Positions 15,761 through 24,600 of a stretch of DNA of 64,000 nucleotides are shown here, piece after piece (positions within the stretch are counted from its first letter, which is position 1; each line of letters starts with the position of its first letter). Made by a program: the position numbers and the translations under genes. The stretch is taken from the NCBI RefSeq assembly GCF_003325355.1, contig NZ_CP030850.1:3162001-3226000 (forward strand). Direction: 5' to 3'. Source of the DNA: Runella rosea (GTDB lineage: Bacteria; Bacteroidota; Bacteroidia; Cytophagales; Spirosomataceae). The notes under the pieces are model-generated. The model ran no database searches. It had not been told where the DNA came from and saw only the letters and a program-made list of their open reading frames with translations.

Positions 15761-16990
15761 ATGAGAATTTTACTGATACATCAATATTTTCTGGAAGACA
15801 ACGACGGCGGCGGGTCGCGCTGGAACGAAATGAGCCGCTTTTGGCAGTCGGCGGGGCATCAAGTAACCGTGCTGGCAGGCATGGTGCATTACATGGGACA
15901 TCGTCCGGCCAAATACAGGGGGAAGTATTTTTTATACGAAACCAATCAGGATGGCGTGCAGGTTATTCGTTGCCACGTATCCGAGTCCTACAACAAGAGC
16001 TTCTTTGGTCGTCTTTGGGCGTATTTTTCCTTTACTTTTTCGAGCATTTGGGGCGGTATCTGGTACGCCAAAGGCAACTATGATGTCATTGTCGTTACTT
16101 CTCCTCCCCTCTTTGTGGGTATTACGGCCTACGTGCTTTCAGTATTGAAACGCACCCCCTTTGTGTTTGAAATCCGTGACCTTTGGCCCGAATCGGCCAT
16201 TGACACGGGAGTGCTCACGAGCGGCATTTTGATTAAATTCGCCTATTGGTTTGAAAAATTTATTTATCGTAAAGCCGAGTTAATCAACGTATTGACACCT
16301 GCTTTTCGGGAAAAATTACTAACAAAAAAAGGGGTTCCTTCCTCTAAAATCATCTTCATTCCAAACGCCGCCGACTTTTCTCTTTCGGACGAATTATTGA
16401 CTTCATTCGACGTTACCAAATTTAGAAAAGAACACGGCTTGACGGGAAAATTTGTCGTAACCTACGTAGGGGCACACGGTGTAGCCAATCATTTGGTACA
16501 GGTATTGGATACGGCCGAATTGCTCAAAGACACCAACGTTTTGTTCTTGCTCATCGGCGACGGCATGATGAAAAAAGACCTGATGGCCGAAGCCCAGAAA
16601 CGACAACTTTCTAATGTCCGTTTTATCAATTCTGTACCCAAAAAGGAAGTATTTAACTACATTTTGGCCTCCGATGCTGGGGCTTCAGTGCTCAAAAAAG
16701 TGGATACCTTCAAAACCGTTTATTCCAACAAGACGTTTGATTATATGGCCTGCAAAAAGCCCATTTTGATGGCCATCGACGGGGTCTCGCGCCAATTGGT
16801 GGAAGAAGCACAGGCAGGAGTGTACGTAGAGCCCGAAAATCCAGCTGATTTTGCCCAGAAAATCCTTATGTATCTGGAAAATCCAGATTTGGTCAATCAA
16901 CACGGCCTAAACGGCTATCGCTACGCAAAAGAAAATTTTGACCGCGAAGTTTTGGCGGGCAAGTATGTTGGGTATTTATCTCAGGTCTAA
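15761..16990 (+). CDS. Glycosyltransferase family 4 (WcaI/WbuB-like)
   Basis: 409 residues with the GT-B two-domain layout. The N-terminus MRILLIHQYFLEDNDGGGSR and FEIRDLWPESAIDTGV near residue 140 are typical of GT4 enzymes that add amino sugars during capsule, O-antigen or exopolysaccharide synthesis. The C-terminal domain has VTYVGAHG, FLLIGDG and a donor-binding YSNKTFDYMACKKPILMAIDG segment. It is cytoplasmic, perhaps membrane-associated. With the flippase at 11192 and the GT2 at 17519 it may belong to surface-glycan synthesis, but they are not one contiguous operon. Confidence 0.88.
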   Translation: MRILLIHQYFLEDNDGGGSRWNEMSRFWQSAGHQVTVLAGMVHYMGHRPAKYRGKYFLYETNQDGVQVIRCHVSESYNKSFFGRLWAYFSFTFSSIWGGIWYAKGNYDVIVVTSPPLFVGITAYVLSVLKRTPFVFEIRDLWPESAIDTGVLTSGILIKFAYWFEKFIYRKAELINVLTPAFREKLLTKKGVPSSKIIFIPNAADFSLSDELLTSFDVTKFRKEHGLTGKFVVTYVGAHGVANHLVQVLDTAELLKDTNVLFLLIGDGMMKKDLMAEAQKRQLSNVRFINSVPKKEVFNYILASDAGASVLKKVDTFKTVYSNKTFDYMACKKPILMAIDGVSRQLVEEAQAGVYVEPENPADFAQKILMYLENPDLVNQHGLNGYRYAKENFDREVLAGKYVGYLSQV

Positions 16991-17032
16991 TGCCTATATT
17001 TGCGCCCCAATTCTCTGAAAATCAAGAAACAA

Positions 17033-17482
17033 ATGAGCACTGAAAACAATCCACGTTTAGACTTTTTTCGTTCACAAATAGGCAATAATTTAATTCAAAG
17101 CCCTTCGCCGTTAGGGCGTTGGCTCAACGGTACACTAAAAGACGTTCAACACGGCACCATGACCGTTGAAGTAACCGTACGACAAGACATGACCAATCCC
17201 CTCGGTACGCTTCACGGCGGAGCAGCGGCGGCCATTATGGACGACCTCGTGGGCATGATGGTTTTTGGGCTGGGCCGCGAATACGGCTACACATCGGTCA
17301 ACCTTAATTGTGATTTTTTGAACGCAGCCCGTATCGGCGATGTTCTAACTGCACACGCGCACGTGGTTCGTGCGGGCAAAAACGTAATTCATTGCGAAGC
17401 CCGAATCAATAATTTGGAAGGTAAAATAGTGGCCAAATGTAGTACAAACATGATTCAAACGGGCGTTAAACTTCCGTTTTAG
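17033..17482 (+). CDS. PaaI-family hotdog-fold thioesterase
   Basis: 149 residues from the ATG at 17033; an upstream in-frame TTG (17000) would add 11 unlikely residues. The hotdog core is clear: MTNPLGTLHGGAAAAIMDDLVG, with the HGG motif and the downstream Asp on the central helix, then VNLNCDFLNAARIGDVLTAHA and NVIHCEARI. PaaI-type enzymes hydrolyse aromatic or medium-chain acyl-CoA esters; the substrate is not readable here. It lies 42 bases after the GT4 and 36 before the GT2, so it is probably co-transcribed with unrelated glycosyltransferases. Confidence 0.87.
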   Translation: MSTENNPRLDFFRSQIGNNLIQSPSPLGRWLNGTLKDVQHGTMTVEVTVRQDMTNPLGTLHGGAAAAIMDDLVGMMVFGLGREYGYTSVNLNCDFLNAARIGDVLTAHAHVVRAGKNVIHCEARINNLEGKIVAKCSTNMIQTGVKLPF

Positions 17483-17518
17483 TCGGGAAAACCGACGGGT
17501 GGTCAGTGGTTAGATTTT

Positions 17519-18982
17519 ATGGAAGTTATTGTTATCATACTATACTTGGTTCCTACGCTCATTTTATTTTCGTACAGCTGTGCGCAATTGAGTCTGGTAT
17601 GGAATTATTGGCAAAAGAAGAGAACAGAAAACGGAAATCCACCATCGAACATCACACCTCTATCCTTCGAATTTCCGCTCGTTACTGTTCAGCTTCCCAT
17701 TTACAATGAATTATATGTAGTAGAACGGCTCATCGACGCGGTTTGTCTTTTTGAGTATCCCAAAAACCGTCTCGAAATTCAAATTCTGGATGACTCCACC
17801 GACGACACCGTCTCCATAATTGCCCAAAAAGTACATTTCTACCAAGTACAAGGGTTTGATATTCAACACATTCGACGCAGAAACCGCGATGGTTTCAAGG
17901 CAGGGGCATTGGCATACGGGCTTACAACCGCCAGGGGTGAATTCATCGCCATTTTTGACGCTGACTTCATTCCCAATCCTGATTTCCTGACAACCACAAT
18001 TCCTCATTTTGAAAACACGCACGTTGGAGTAGTCCAAACGCGCTGGGTGCACCTCAACGAATCGTATTCGCTCATCACTCAATTGCAGGCATTCGGGCTA
18101 GACGGGCATTTTATTGTGGAGCAAGGCGGACGCAATGCGGCTGGACATTTCATCAATTTTAACGGAACGGCGGGCGTGTGGCGCAAAAGCTGTATTCTGG
18201 ATGCTGGCGGTTGGTCGGCCCAAACCCTAACCGAAGACCTTGATTTAAGCTACCGCGCCCAATTGCGTGGTTGGCAGTTTGTCTACCTCGAAAATGTAGA
18301 AACACCTGCCGAACTTCCTGCCACCATGCCCGCCCTCAAATCTCAGCAATACCGCTGGATGAAAGGCGCGGCCGAATGCGCACGCAAAAACCTCAAAAAA
18401 GTATTACAAAGCACCACCGTAAAATTTTCGACGAAAGTTTATGCGGCGTTTCACCTGCTCAACAGCGGCGTTTTTTTGGCGGTCTTTGTTATGGCACTGC
18501 TGAGCGTCCCCATTTTAGCGATTACGGCTTTTGAACCCAAATACGATTATCTTTTTGGTATTTTTAGAATATTTCAACTGAGTTTCTTAATGCTGTTGGG
18601 CTTCTACGGCACCACGCATTACCGTCACAAGACCTTCGGGCAGTTTGTGTGGCAATTACCCTTTTTTCTAACCGTCATTATGGGGCTATCACTGCACAAT
18701 GCCATTGCCGCTCTGGAAGGCTACTTGGGCAAAAAAACCCCTTTTATTCGCACCCCGAAATGGGGGATTGTGCAACAAAAAGATGGCTGGCAACGCAAAA
18801 ACTACCTTGTCAAAAGCCTTAACTGGCTCACAATTGCTGAACTTCTACTGGCGGTTTACTTCGCGGCAGCGGTAGGTCTTGGGTTTTATTGGCATTCTTA
18901 CCAGATGGTCGTACTTCATGCCATGCTGGCCGTAGGGTTTGGCTTTGTCAGCTTTTATTCCGTCAAGCATTCAATCTCCTGA
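17519..18982 (+). CDS. Membrane glycosyltransferase family 2 (cellulose-synthase-like)
   Basis: 487 residues. An N-terminal membrane segment (residues 3-25) is followed by the GT-A domain: VQLPIYNE, ILDDSTDDT, FDADFIP, the acceptor base in TEDLDLSYRAQLRGW, and QQYRWMKGA, the QxxRW motif of processive GT2 enzymes. Four or five C-terminal membrane helices follow. The order fits Bacteroidota cellulose-synthase-like or glucosylceramide-synthase-like enzymes (CESA/CelA superfamily). No bcsB, PilZ domain or cellulase lies nearby, so true cellulose synthesis is not supported. The product may be a glycolipid or an exopolysaccharide. Confidence 0.88.
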   Translation: MEVIVIILYLVPTLILFSYSCAQLSLVWNYWQKKRTENGNPPSNITPLSFEFPLVTVQLPIYNELYVVERLIDAVCLFEYPKNRLEIQILDDSTDDTVSIIAQKVHFYQVQGFDIQHIRRRNRDGFKAGALAYGLTTARGEFIAIFDADFIPNPDFLTTTIPHFENTHVGVVQTRWVHLNESYSLITQLQAFGLDGHFIVEQGGRNAAGHFINFNGTAGVWRKSCILDAGGWSAQTLTEDLDLSYRAQLRGWQFVYLENVETPAELPATMPALKSQQYRWMKGAAECARKNLKKVLQSTTVKFSTKVYAAFHLLNSGVFLAVFVMALLSVPILAITAFEPKYDYLFGIFRIFQLSFLMLLGFYGTTHYRHKTFGQFVWQLPFFLTVIMGLSLHNAIAALEGYLGKKTPFIRTPKWGIVQQKDGWQRKNYLVKSLNWLTIAELLLAVYFAAAVGLGFYWHSYQMVVLHAMLAVGFGFVSFYSVKHSIS

Positions 18983-19119
18983 ACTTCCTCAACTTTTATG
19001 TTTGTAATAGTAGGTTTGACTTCAATCAACGGTCGGGTTGTGAGCAGCGACCGACCGTCCTCTACACGGAATGCTTTTGCTGGGCTACTCAAAACTTTTG
19101 GGAAGCTATAACAACAAAA

Positions 19120-19139
19120 AACCCCGCTGCAGCGGGGTT
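19120..19139 (-). terminator. Intrinsic terminator of rpmB
   Basis: The sequence aaccccgctgcagcggggtt is a perfect 10+10 palindrome. On the minus strand it is followed by TTTTTGTTGT, a textbook U-tract. It lies 35 bases downstream of the rpmB stop. On the plus strand no T-run follows, so it acts mainly on rpmB. Confidence 0.85.
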
Positions 19140-19173
19140 AATGTCTTTTGCAAAAGATTGGTTGTCGATTTAA

Positions 19174-19398
19174 TTACAACGCTCCAACTTCTTTCAAAAC
19201 AGCTTCGATACCTTTTTTATTGATCGTGCGAATTGCTGAAGTAGCCAATTTAATTTCTACCCACTCGTTCAAAGAAGGTACAAAAAACTTCTTTGTCTGC
19301 AAGTTTGGATAAAACTTACGCTTGGTTCTATTGTTAGCGTGCGATACGTTATTACCAACTCGTGTTCTTTTGCCCGTAATTTCACAAACTCTGGCCAT
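19174..19398 (-). CDS. rpmB: 50S ribosomal protein L28
   Basis: 74 residues from the ATG at 19398; the frame is open further upstream, but MARVCEITGKRTRVGNNVSH is the conserved L28 N-terminus. The rest, with RTKRKFYPNLQTKKFFVP and a C-terminal IKLATSAIRTINKKGIEAVL, is typical of Bacteroidota L28. It is a small basic protein of the large ribosomal subunit. It stands alone here: rpmG, its frequent partner, is not adjacent. A good terminator lies downstream and a likely promoter upstream. Confidence 0.96.
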   Translation of the reverse strand: MARVCEITGKRTRVGNNVSHANNRTKRKFYPNLQTKKFFVPSLNEWVEIKLATSAIRTINKKGIEAVLKEVGAL

Positions 19399-19427
19399 GA
19401 CGATTGATTTAATTTCAGAATGAGGCG

Positions 19428-19459
19428 CAAAGGTCGTAATTTTTCTGGCAACTGCCAAA
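19428..19459 (-). promoter_or_regulatory. Candidate promoter of rpmB
   Basis: On the minus strand TTTG (complement of 19456-19459) is followed after 20 bases by GACCTTTG (complement of 19428-19435). This resembles the Bacteroidota pattern TTTG-N19/20-TAnnTTTG, except for the first two -7 bases. The leader to the ATG would be about 25 nt. Confidence 0.4.
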
Positions 19460-19517
19460 TCTTTGTCAAAAAAACGCCTTATGTAAAATGATAAAATGCC
19501 TTTATAAGGCTAAAAAC

Positions 19518-19901
19518 CTAGTTTACTCCATTTTGCTTTTGTGAAACAGAGGTTTGCACGTATTGCCGACGTCTTTTCGAAACTGGCACTTTCTTGCCGT
19601 CAAGCAATTGAATGAACGTACCACCATCGGTAATTTGATAACCCGCAAAATGATGAAAATTGACCAAATACGACTTGTGCGTACGTACAAAACTCGTCTT
19701 TTTGAGCAGTTGTTCGTAGCTTTTAAGGGTTTTGGCCTGTACAAAAACTTTCCCAGTTTTGGTGACAATCCGGACGTAATTCACATCTGCTTGGATAAAA
19801 ATCACATCTTCGGTACGAATAAAGAAAGAGCGTTTCAGATTTACCAACTCCAAATAATCAGGAGATACGGCAGGACTTAAAAGTGATGAGAGATTGTTCA
19901 T
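19518..19901 (-). CDS. Stand-alone LytTR DNA-binding domain protein
   Basis: 127 residues, almost entirely one LytTR domain: a short leader, then FFIRTEDVIFIQADVNYVRI, VQAKTLKSYEQLL, FVRTHKSYLVNFHHFAGYQI and KKVPVSKRRRQYV, the usual beta-strand-rich DNA-binding fold. There is no receiver domain and no membrane segment, so it is not a conventional two-component regulator; its activity may depend on expression level or on a partner. No kinase lies next to it. The target genes are unknown, and autoregulation is possible. Confidence 0.87.
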   Translation of the reverse strand: MNNLSSLLSPAVSPDYLELVNLKRSFFIRTEDVIFIQADVNYVRIVTKTGKVFVQAKTLKSYEQLLKKTSFVRTHKSYLVNFHHFAGYQITDGGTFIQLLDGKKVPVSKRRRQYVQTSVSQKQNGVN

Positions 19902-20203
19902 GGCTGAGTGAGGCTGTTTTTATAAAATATGCGATGCAAAATTGCGCTATATTCTCAAAACTCAGAAATCTAATCAGGATGAAATGTAAAATATGGCGTC
20001 TGAAACGTCATTACCGAAGCTAAGACTGCACTTTTGCCCAATAAATTTCCTGAAAATACAAGTCCCATCTACTAGTGAAATTTTGCATAAATGGTATATT
20101 TTACTTATTAATTAGTAATTTTCACATATTTAAACAGGTCTGCCTCTACCCTCAATTGGGCTGAGATAGACCTGTTTAAAAGGGTATTTTATTGAACTAC
20201 GGC
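19902..20203. other. Intergenic stretch; contains a 13-bp inverted repeat
   Basis: No reading frame or RNA gene is recognisable. The only clear structure is a hairpin with perfect 13-bp arms, tttaaacaggtct (20129-20141) and agacctgtttaaa (20168-20180). It lies 24 bases past the ruvB stop and is probably the ruvB transcript end. The remainder is the A+T-rich upstream region of the LytTR gene. Confidence 0.6.
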
Positions 20204-21235
20204 TTACTCAGGAAATAAATCTCCCGTTCGAAATTTAGGAACGATTCCCAAGTGGCGATAGGCTTTTTCGGTAGCTTCTCGGCCACGTGAAGTACGTTTT
20301 ATGAACCCCTCCTGAATCAAAAACGGCTCATACACCTCTTCAATGGTTTCGGCTTCGTCGCCGCAAGCTGTAGCGATGGTCGAAAGTCCCACGGGTCCAC
20401 CTTTGAATTTTTCGATGATGGTGGTCAGGATACGAATGTCCATCTCATCGAGGCCATGCTGGTCTACGTCGAGGGCTTTTAGGGCAATTTGGGCAATCTC
20501 GACCGTAATTCGTCCACTTCCTTTGACCTGCGCAAAGTCGCGCGTACGGCGCAGGAGGTTATTGGCGATGCGCGGGGTGCCACGGCTACGTCGGGCTATT
20601 TCGTAAGCTCCTTCCTCGTCGATAGGCGCTCCCAAGATGCTTGAAGAGCGTTTTACAATAGATGTCAACAACTTGGCATCATAATACTCCAATCGGCAAT
20701 TAATCCCGAAGCGTGCTCGAAGCGGCGAGGTGAGCAACCCCGCACGGGTCGTGGCCCCAATCAACGTAAAAGGGTTGAGGCTAATCTGAATACTGCGGGC
20801 ATTGGGGCCCGAATCAAGCATAATATCAATCTTGTAATCCTCCATCGCCGAGTAGAGATATTCTTCTACAACAGGATTAAGACGGTGAATTTCGTCGATA
20901 AACAATACATCGTTGGGCTGTAAATTGGTGAGTAATCCCGCCAAATCGCTGGGCTTGTCCAACACTGGCCCAGAGGATGTTTTTAGGCTGGCGCCCAGCT
21001 CATTGGAAATAATGTTGGAAAGGGTGGTTTTTCCTAACCCCGGAGGGCCGTGCAACAGCACGTGGTCGAGGGCTTCGCCGCGCTGCTTGGCGGCGAGTAC
21101 AAAGACCCGAATGTTTTCCAGTATCTTATCCTGCCCCGCAAAATCGCTGAAAGAAAGCGGACGCAATGCCCGGTCTATCTCCTTTTCCATCGGGGAAAGC
21201 GGGTCGGTAGTTCCTGTTAAGTAATCTTGACGCAT
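20204..21235 (-). CDS. ruvB: Holliday junction branch-migration helicase subunit RuvB
   Basis: 343 residues from the ATG at 21235 ([19 protein letters not shown]), the usual RuvB length. The frame is open to 21340, but that extension ([13 protein letters not shown]) is made of a tandem DNA repeat and is not RuvB-like. AAA+ features: Walker [10 protein letters not shown] at 63-71, Walker [11 protein letters not shown] around 111-120, sensor [18 protein letters not shown], and sensor 2 [18 protein letters not shown]. The C-terminal winged helix ends [20 protein letters not shown]. RuvB hexamers pump DNA through RuvA-bound junctions in recombinational repair. It is a single gene here. Confidence 0.97.
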   Translation of the reverse strand: MRQDYLTGTTDPLSPMEKEIDRALRPLSFSDFAGQDKILENIRVFVLAAKQRGEALDHVLLHGPPGLGKTTLSNIISNELGASLKTSSGPVLDKPSDLAGLLTNLQPNDVLFIDEIHRLNPVVEEYLYSAMEDYKIDIMLDSGPNARSIQISLNPFTLIGATTRAGLLTSPLRARFGINCRLEYYDAKLLTSIVKRSSSILGAPIDEEGAYEIARRSRGTPRIANNLLRRTRDFAQVKGSGRITVEIAQIALKALDVDQHGLDEMDIRILTTIIEKFKGGPVGLSTIATACGDEAETIEEVYEPFLIQEGFIKRTSRGREATEKAYRHLGIVPKFRTGDLFPE

Positions 21236-21265
21236 AAGTACGTATTCACGCAGAGTGGCTGAGGT

Positions 21266-21313
21266 ACGGTTCGCCGCTGCGACGGTTCGCCGCTGCGACG
21301 GTCCGACGTTGTG
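21266..21313. repeat. 16-bp tandem repeat just upstream of ruvB
   Basis: The unit acggttcgccgctgcg occurs twice without a gap (21266-21281 and 21282-21297). A third, degenerate copy follows (21298-21313, 12 of 16 bases the same). It lies 30-78 bases upstream of the ruvB start, in the likely 5' leader. Confidence 0.8.
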
Positions 21314-21355
21314 GCAAAGACGGAAAACAAAACCCGTCACTTTGCGTGGTGTGAT

Positions 21356-21523
21356 TTATAAACGATTAACAATTCTTTGAATTCCGTCTTTTATCAAAGG
21401 TACGTTAAAATTTATTAAGAGACCGAGTTTTAGTCCAGTCAATTTAAGGTAGGTCTGCCGCTGTTTTTGATGTATTTTGAAACAGGAGTTTACGACGATT
21501 TGGGAGATTTCGTTTTCGTGCAT
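21356..21523 (-). pseudogene. GxxExxY-family gene collapsed to 55 codons
   Basis: An uninterrupted 55-residue frame on the minus strand starts MHENEISQIVVNSCFKIHQ, the N-terminus of GxxExxY proteins. It jumps directly to RQTYLKLTGLKLGLLINFNV and then PLIKDGIQRIVNRL, the C-terminus of the same family. The central 60-70 residues, with the name-giving GxxExxY motif and the nuclease-like core (VELK), are gone. This is an in-frame internal deletion of a gene normally about 125 residues long. The flanking 21236-21665 holds otherwise only repeats. Confidence 0.8.
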
Positions 21524-21601
21524 GAGCCAAGTTTTTGTTCATGCAAAGAAGCATATAGGAATGAAAGATAAGAAAAATATTTCTTAACGGTCGTTTTGAA
21601 T

Positions 21602-21657
21602 CACGCAAAGCCACGAAGGAGCGAAGAAAAAAATCTGCGCCTTCGCGGCTCTGCGTG
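21602..21657. repeat. Long palindromic repeat after the PKD protein gene
   Basis: The arms cacgcaaagccacgaagg (21602-21619) and ccttcgcggctctgcgtg (21640-21657) pair over 18 positions with two A/C mismatches. On the minus strand both become G-U pairs, so the transcript of the gene ending at 21666 could form a full 18-bp stem, with a run of seven U in the loop. It is probably a dispersed REP-like element that also acts as a transcript end. Confidence 0.65.
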
Positions 21658-21665
21658 CTTAACTA

Positions 21666-24600
21666 TTATCGCACAAGCAATACCGCCCCGCGTTGGTTTT
21701 CACGCGGTCGATCGGGAAAGAATTTGGATTTGAAGGAAACCACGTACGGGTAACTCATCGGCGGATACACACTCCCCCGATAGCTGCCGTCCCATTTTTG
21801 GTTGATGTCGTTGGTATAAAAAATCACTTCACCCCACCGATTAAAAATCTTCAATTCAAAATCAGTCAAGTGGTCGCCAAACACGTTCAGTACATCATTG
21901 TTACCATCGCCGTTAGGTGTAAACACATCCGGGATATAAATACGCGGCTCGCAACGCACTACTACGCGGGCGGTATCAAAAAGCTCACAGCCTTCAGGAT
22001 TACTGATACGAACGCGGTAGTTTCCGACGAGACTAACCATAACACGCGAGGTACGTTCTTCGGAATGGAACCAAAAATAACTCAGATTGGAAGCACCACC
22101 GCGAACGGCCAGCGTAGCCATTGCCCCATCGTCAAGATCGCAGAGTGGCACTTCTTTGGTCAAATCATACGTAGGGCGCGGGGCCAGTGAATACGTAAAA
22201 TCGTCGTTGTCGGTACAACCCGTTACGGTATTTGTGACTGTCAATGTATACGTTCCTCCCCGCGTAACGCTGATGCGGTCGGTGGTTTCGCCCGTACTCC
22301 ATCGGTACTGGTTGCCAGGAATAAGCGGTAACGACGGTATCAACAACGCCGTATCGCCGATGCACTTTTTACGGTCGGGGCCCAAACTCAGGAATTTATC
22401 AGGCGTAATTCCGACCGTAATATCCCGCAAAGTGGTATCACAGCCACCGGCGTCCGTTACTTTCACGTTGTACGTACCCGGCAATAAATTGGCGAGCAAG
22501 GCGGCATTGGTTCCCAGCCCCGCCCCCATGGCATTGGTCCAGACGTAGGTTTGGGGAGTTCCCGCCAGGGTATTGAGATTAATGGCTCCCGAAGAAGGCA
22601 ACGTGCAGCGCGCGTTGACGATGGTAGGTTGCAATCGCAATGTTCTGACCGCTCTCAGCCCGAATGAAGAATCGGTGGCGCATACGGCGGGATTGCCGCG
22701 TAGCATGACTCGGTAGGTTCCTTCGCCTACATTAGGAAGGGTATTACCCGTGGCACTCAACATAGTATTGTTGGGGCCAAACCACTCAAAAGTATAACTG
22801 CCGCTCGGCGGTGAAATATTTCCGATGACTATCTGCCCATCCGTGGTGGTACAACCCGTTGGTGGCGTTAATACCGCCGCTATCCGCGCTTTAGGCAAAG
22901 CCCGTACCTGAATGGTATCTTCATTGACGCAGGCTTGAGGAGTACCTGTATTGATAGTAACCTGTACTGAATATGTACCCGGTTGGGTTACGGTAATCAA
23001 TTGTGTTGTCTCTCCCGTACTCCACTGAAATTTATTCCAATTGGTAGGTGTGGGTTTGGCGTTCAGCACTACATTTCCACCACCCACGCACAAACTCGTA
23101 TCAGGACCGAGAGAATAGGCTGGCGGTCTGCGTAAGGTAATCTGCGTAGCACCCTGTGAAAAACACTGTGCCTCTATTCCATTGGCAGCGTACACCTGAT
23201 AACGTCCTGACCCACCGTTGGGCTGCAATGTAATGGTTTTCGTTCGGGCAAGGGGAACTCCATTTCGAAGCCAGAGGTATTCTTCGGCCTGCACGCCCGC
23301 ATCGAGCACCAGTCGATTGGTACAGGTATCAATCGGTGACCTTAAATTAATGGGATCAGGTGTGGCAATGATGGTAATACGCTGGGTGATGGTGGTGTCC
23401 TTACATCTGTTGACCAATCGTAAACTGACAGTGTAGGTGCCCGGCATTTTATAGGTATGCTGCACTTGTTGATTTTGCCCCGTTACGGGAGCCGACCCAT
23501 CCCCAAAATTCCACGTATAACTGTCTTTGATAGGGTCGCAAAGCGGGGACGCCTGAAAATTAGTGGCTTGATTGGAACAGGTATCCGAATAGGTAAAACC
23601 TGGGCCAGAGGATTCGTTGGTAAAGTTTTGGACAAAGTTGGGCAATCCTAACTGACTTGTGCTTCCACCCAAAAATATACCGTCTTTCACAAATCTTACT
23701 TCATCCTGCGAGTCTTCGTCGGGTTCGTTGATAACCCCTAAATATTGGCTGTCTTTGATGGCCAGATAGATTCTACCGTCCGACCCTACCTGAAGAGCTC
23801 CGTACACTTGCGTGGCCGAACTGTCAATCAATATTTTGGAATCGGCAATCCGCGCCGAATCGCCCAAACTGATGTCGTACTGCCATAATCGGGAAAGAGT
23901 GGTATCACCTGGCGCATCTCCTTTTTGCAACGACACGTACATTTTCGTGCCATCTGGCGAAAACTCTACCCCGTAGGCTTTGGGCGGGGCAGGCCCCAAA
24001 TCAATCGTTTGCGGCCCAGACAGCCGCCCCGACGAATCGCTAAAATTGTAAATTTCGACAAGGTTGCGGGGAGGCCCTGGCACCACCACCGCCAACCGAC
24101 GCATTCCAGTACTGTCGGCGGGAGAAAATTTCATGTAGCCTTCTCCTTTGGAAACCGTATCCTGAACCGCTCCTAAAGCATACTGAAACGGCCCTTCCAA
24201 TCCCGCTTTGGTGGCGTGATATACCCGAAAAACATTGCTATCATAATCGTGCGACACAATCCAATACGTAGAATCTCGGTCGTTTCTGACCGAAGCAATC
24301 CGCTCGGTGGTATTATCGTTCAAAAGGTTATTGGTTTCTACCACTTCACCTTTGCCGCCATTGCGGCGCATATCTACCAAACTATAACTAAACTTTTTTT
24401 GTCCGTTGATTTCGGAAGTTGTGAAGACGTAATACAAGTATTCGCAACCTCGACAGGTAGGCTTGGGTACAATCAGTGCCGATTGAGTGGAATTAGGGCT
24501 TCCCGCCAGCGCCGCCGTATCTTTGGAAGGCATAACGACCCCGTTTTTATCAAATATCTTGACGCCATCGGTGTAAAAAAGCAATTGTCCTTTGGAATTA

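Noticed and set aside
17519-18982. Cellulose synthase (bcsA)
   Set aside because: GT2 motifs fit, but no PilZ domain, bcsB or other cellulose genes are present, so only a general GT2 call is supported.
21236-21340. N-terminal extension of RuvB to 21340
   Set aside because: The extension is encoded by a 16-bp tandem repeat and is not RuvB-like; the conserved N-terminus begins at 21235.
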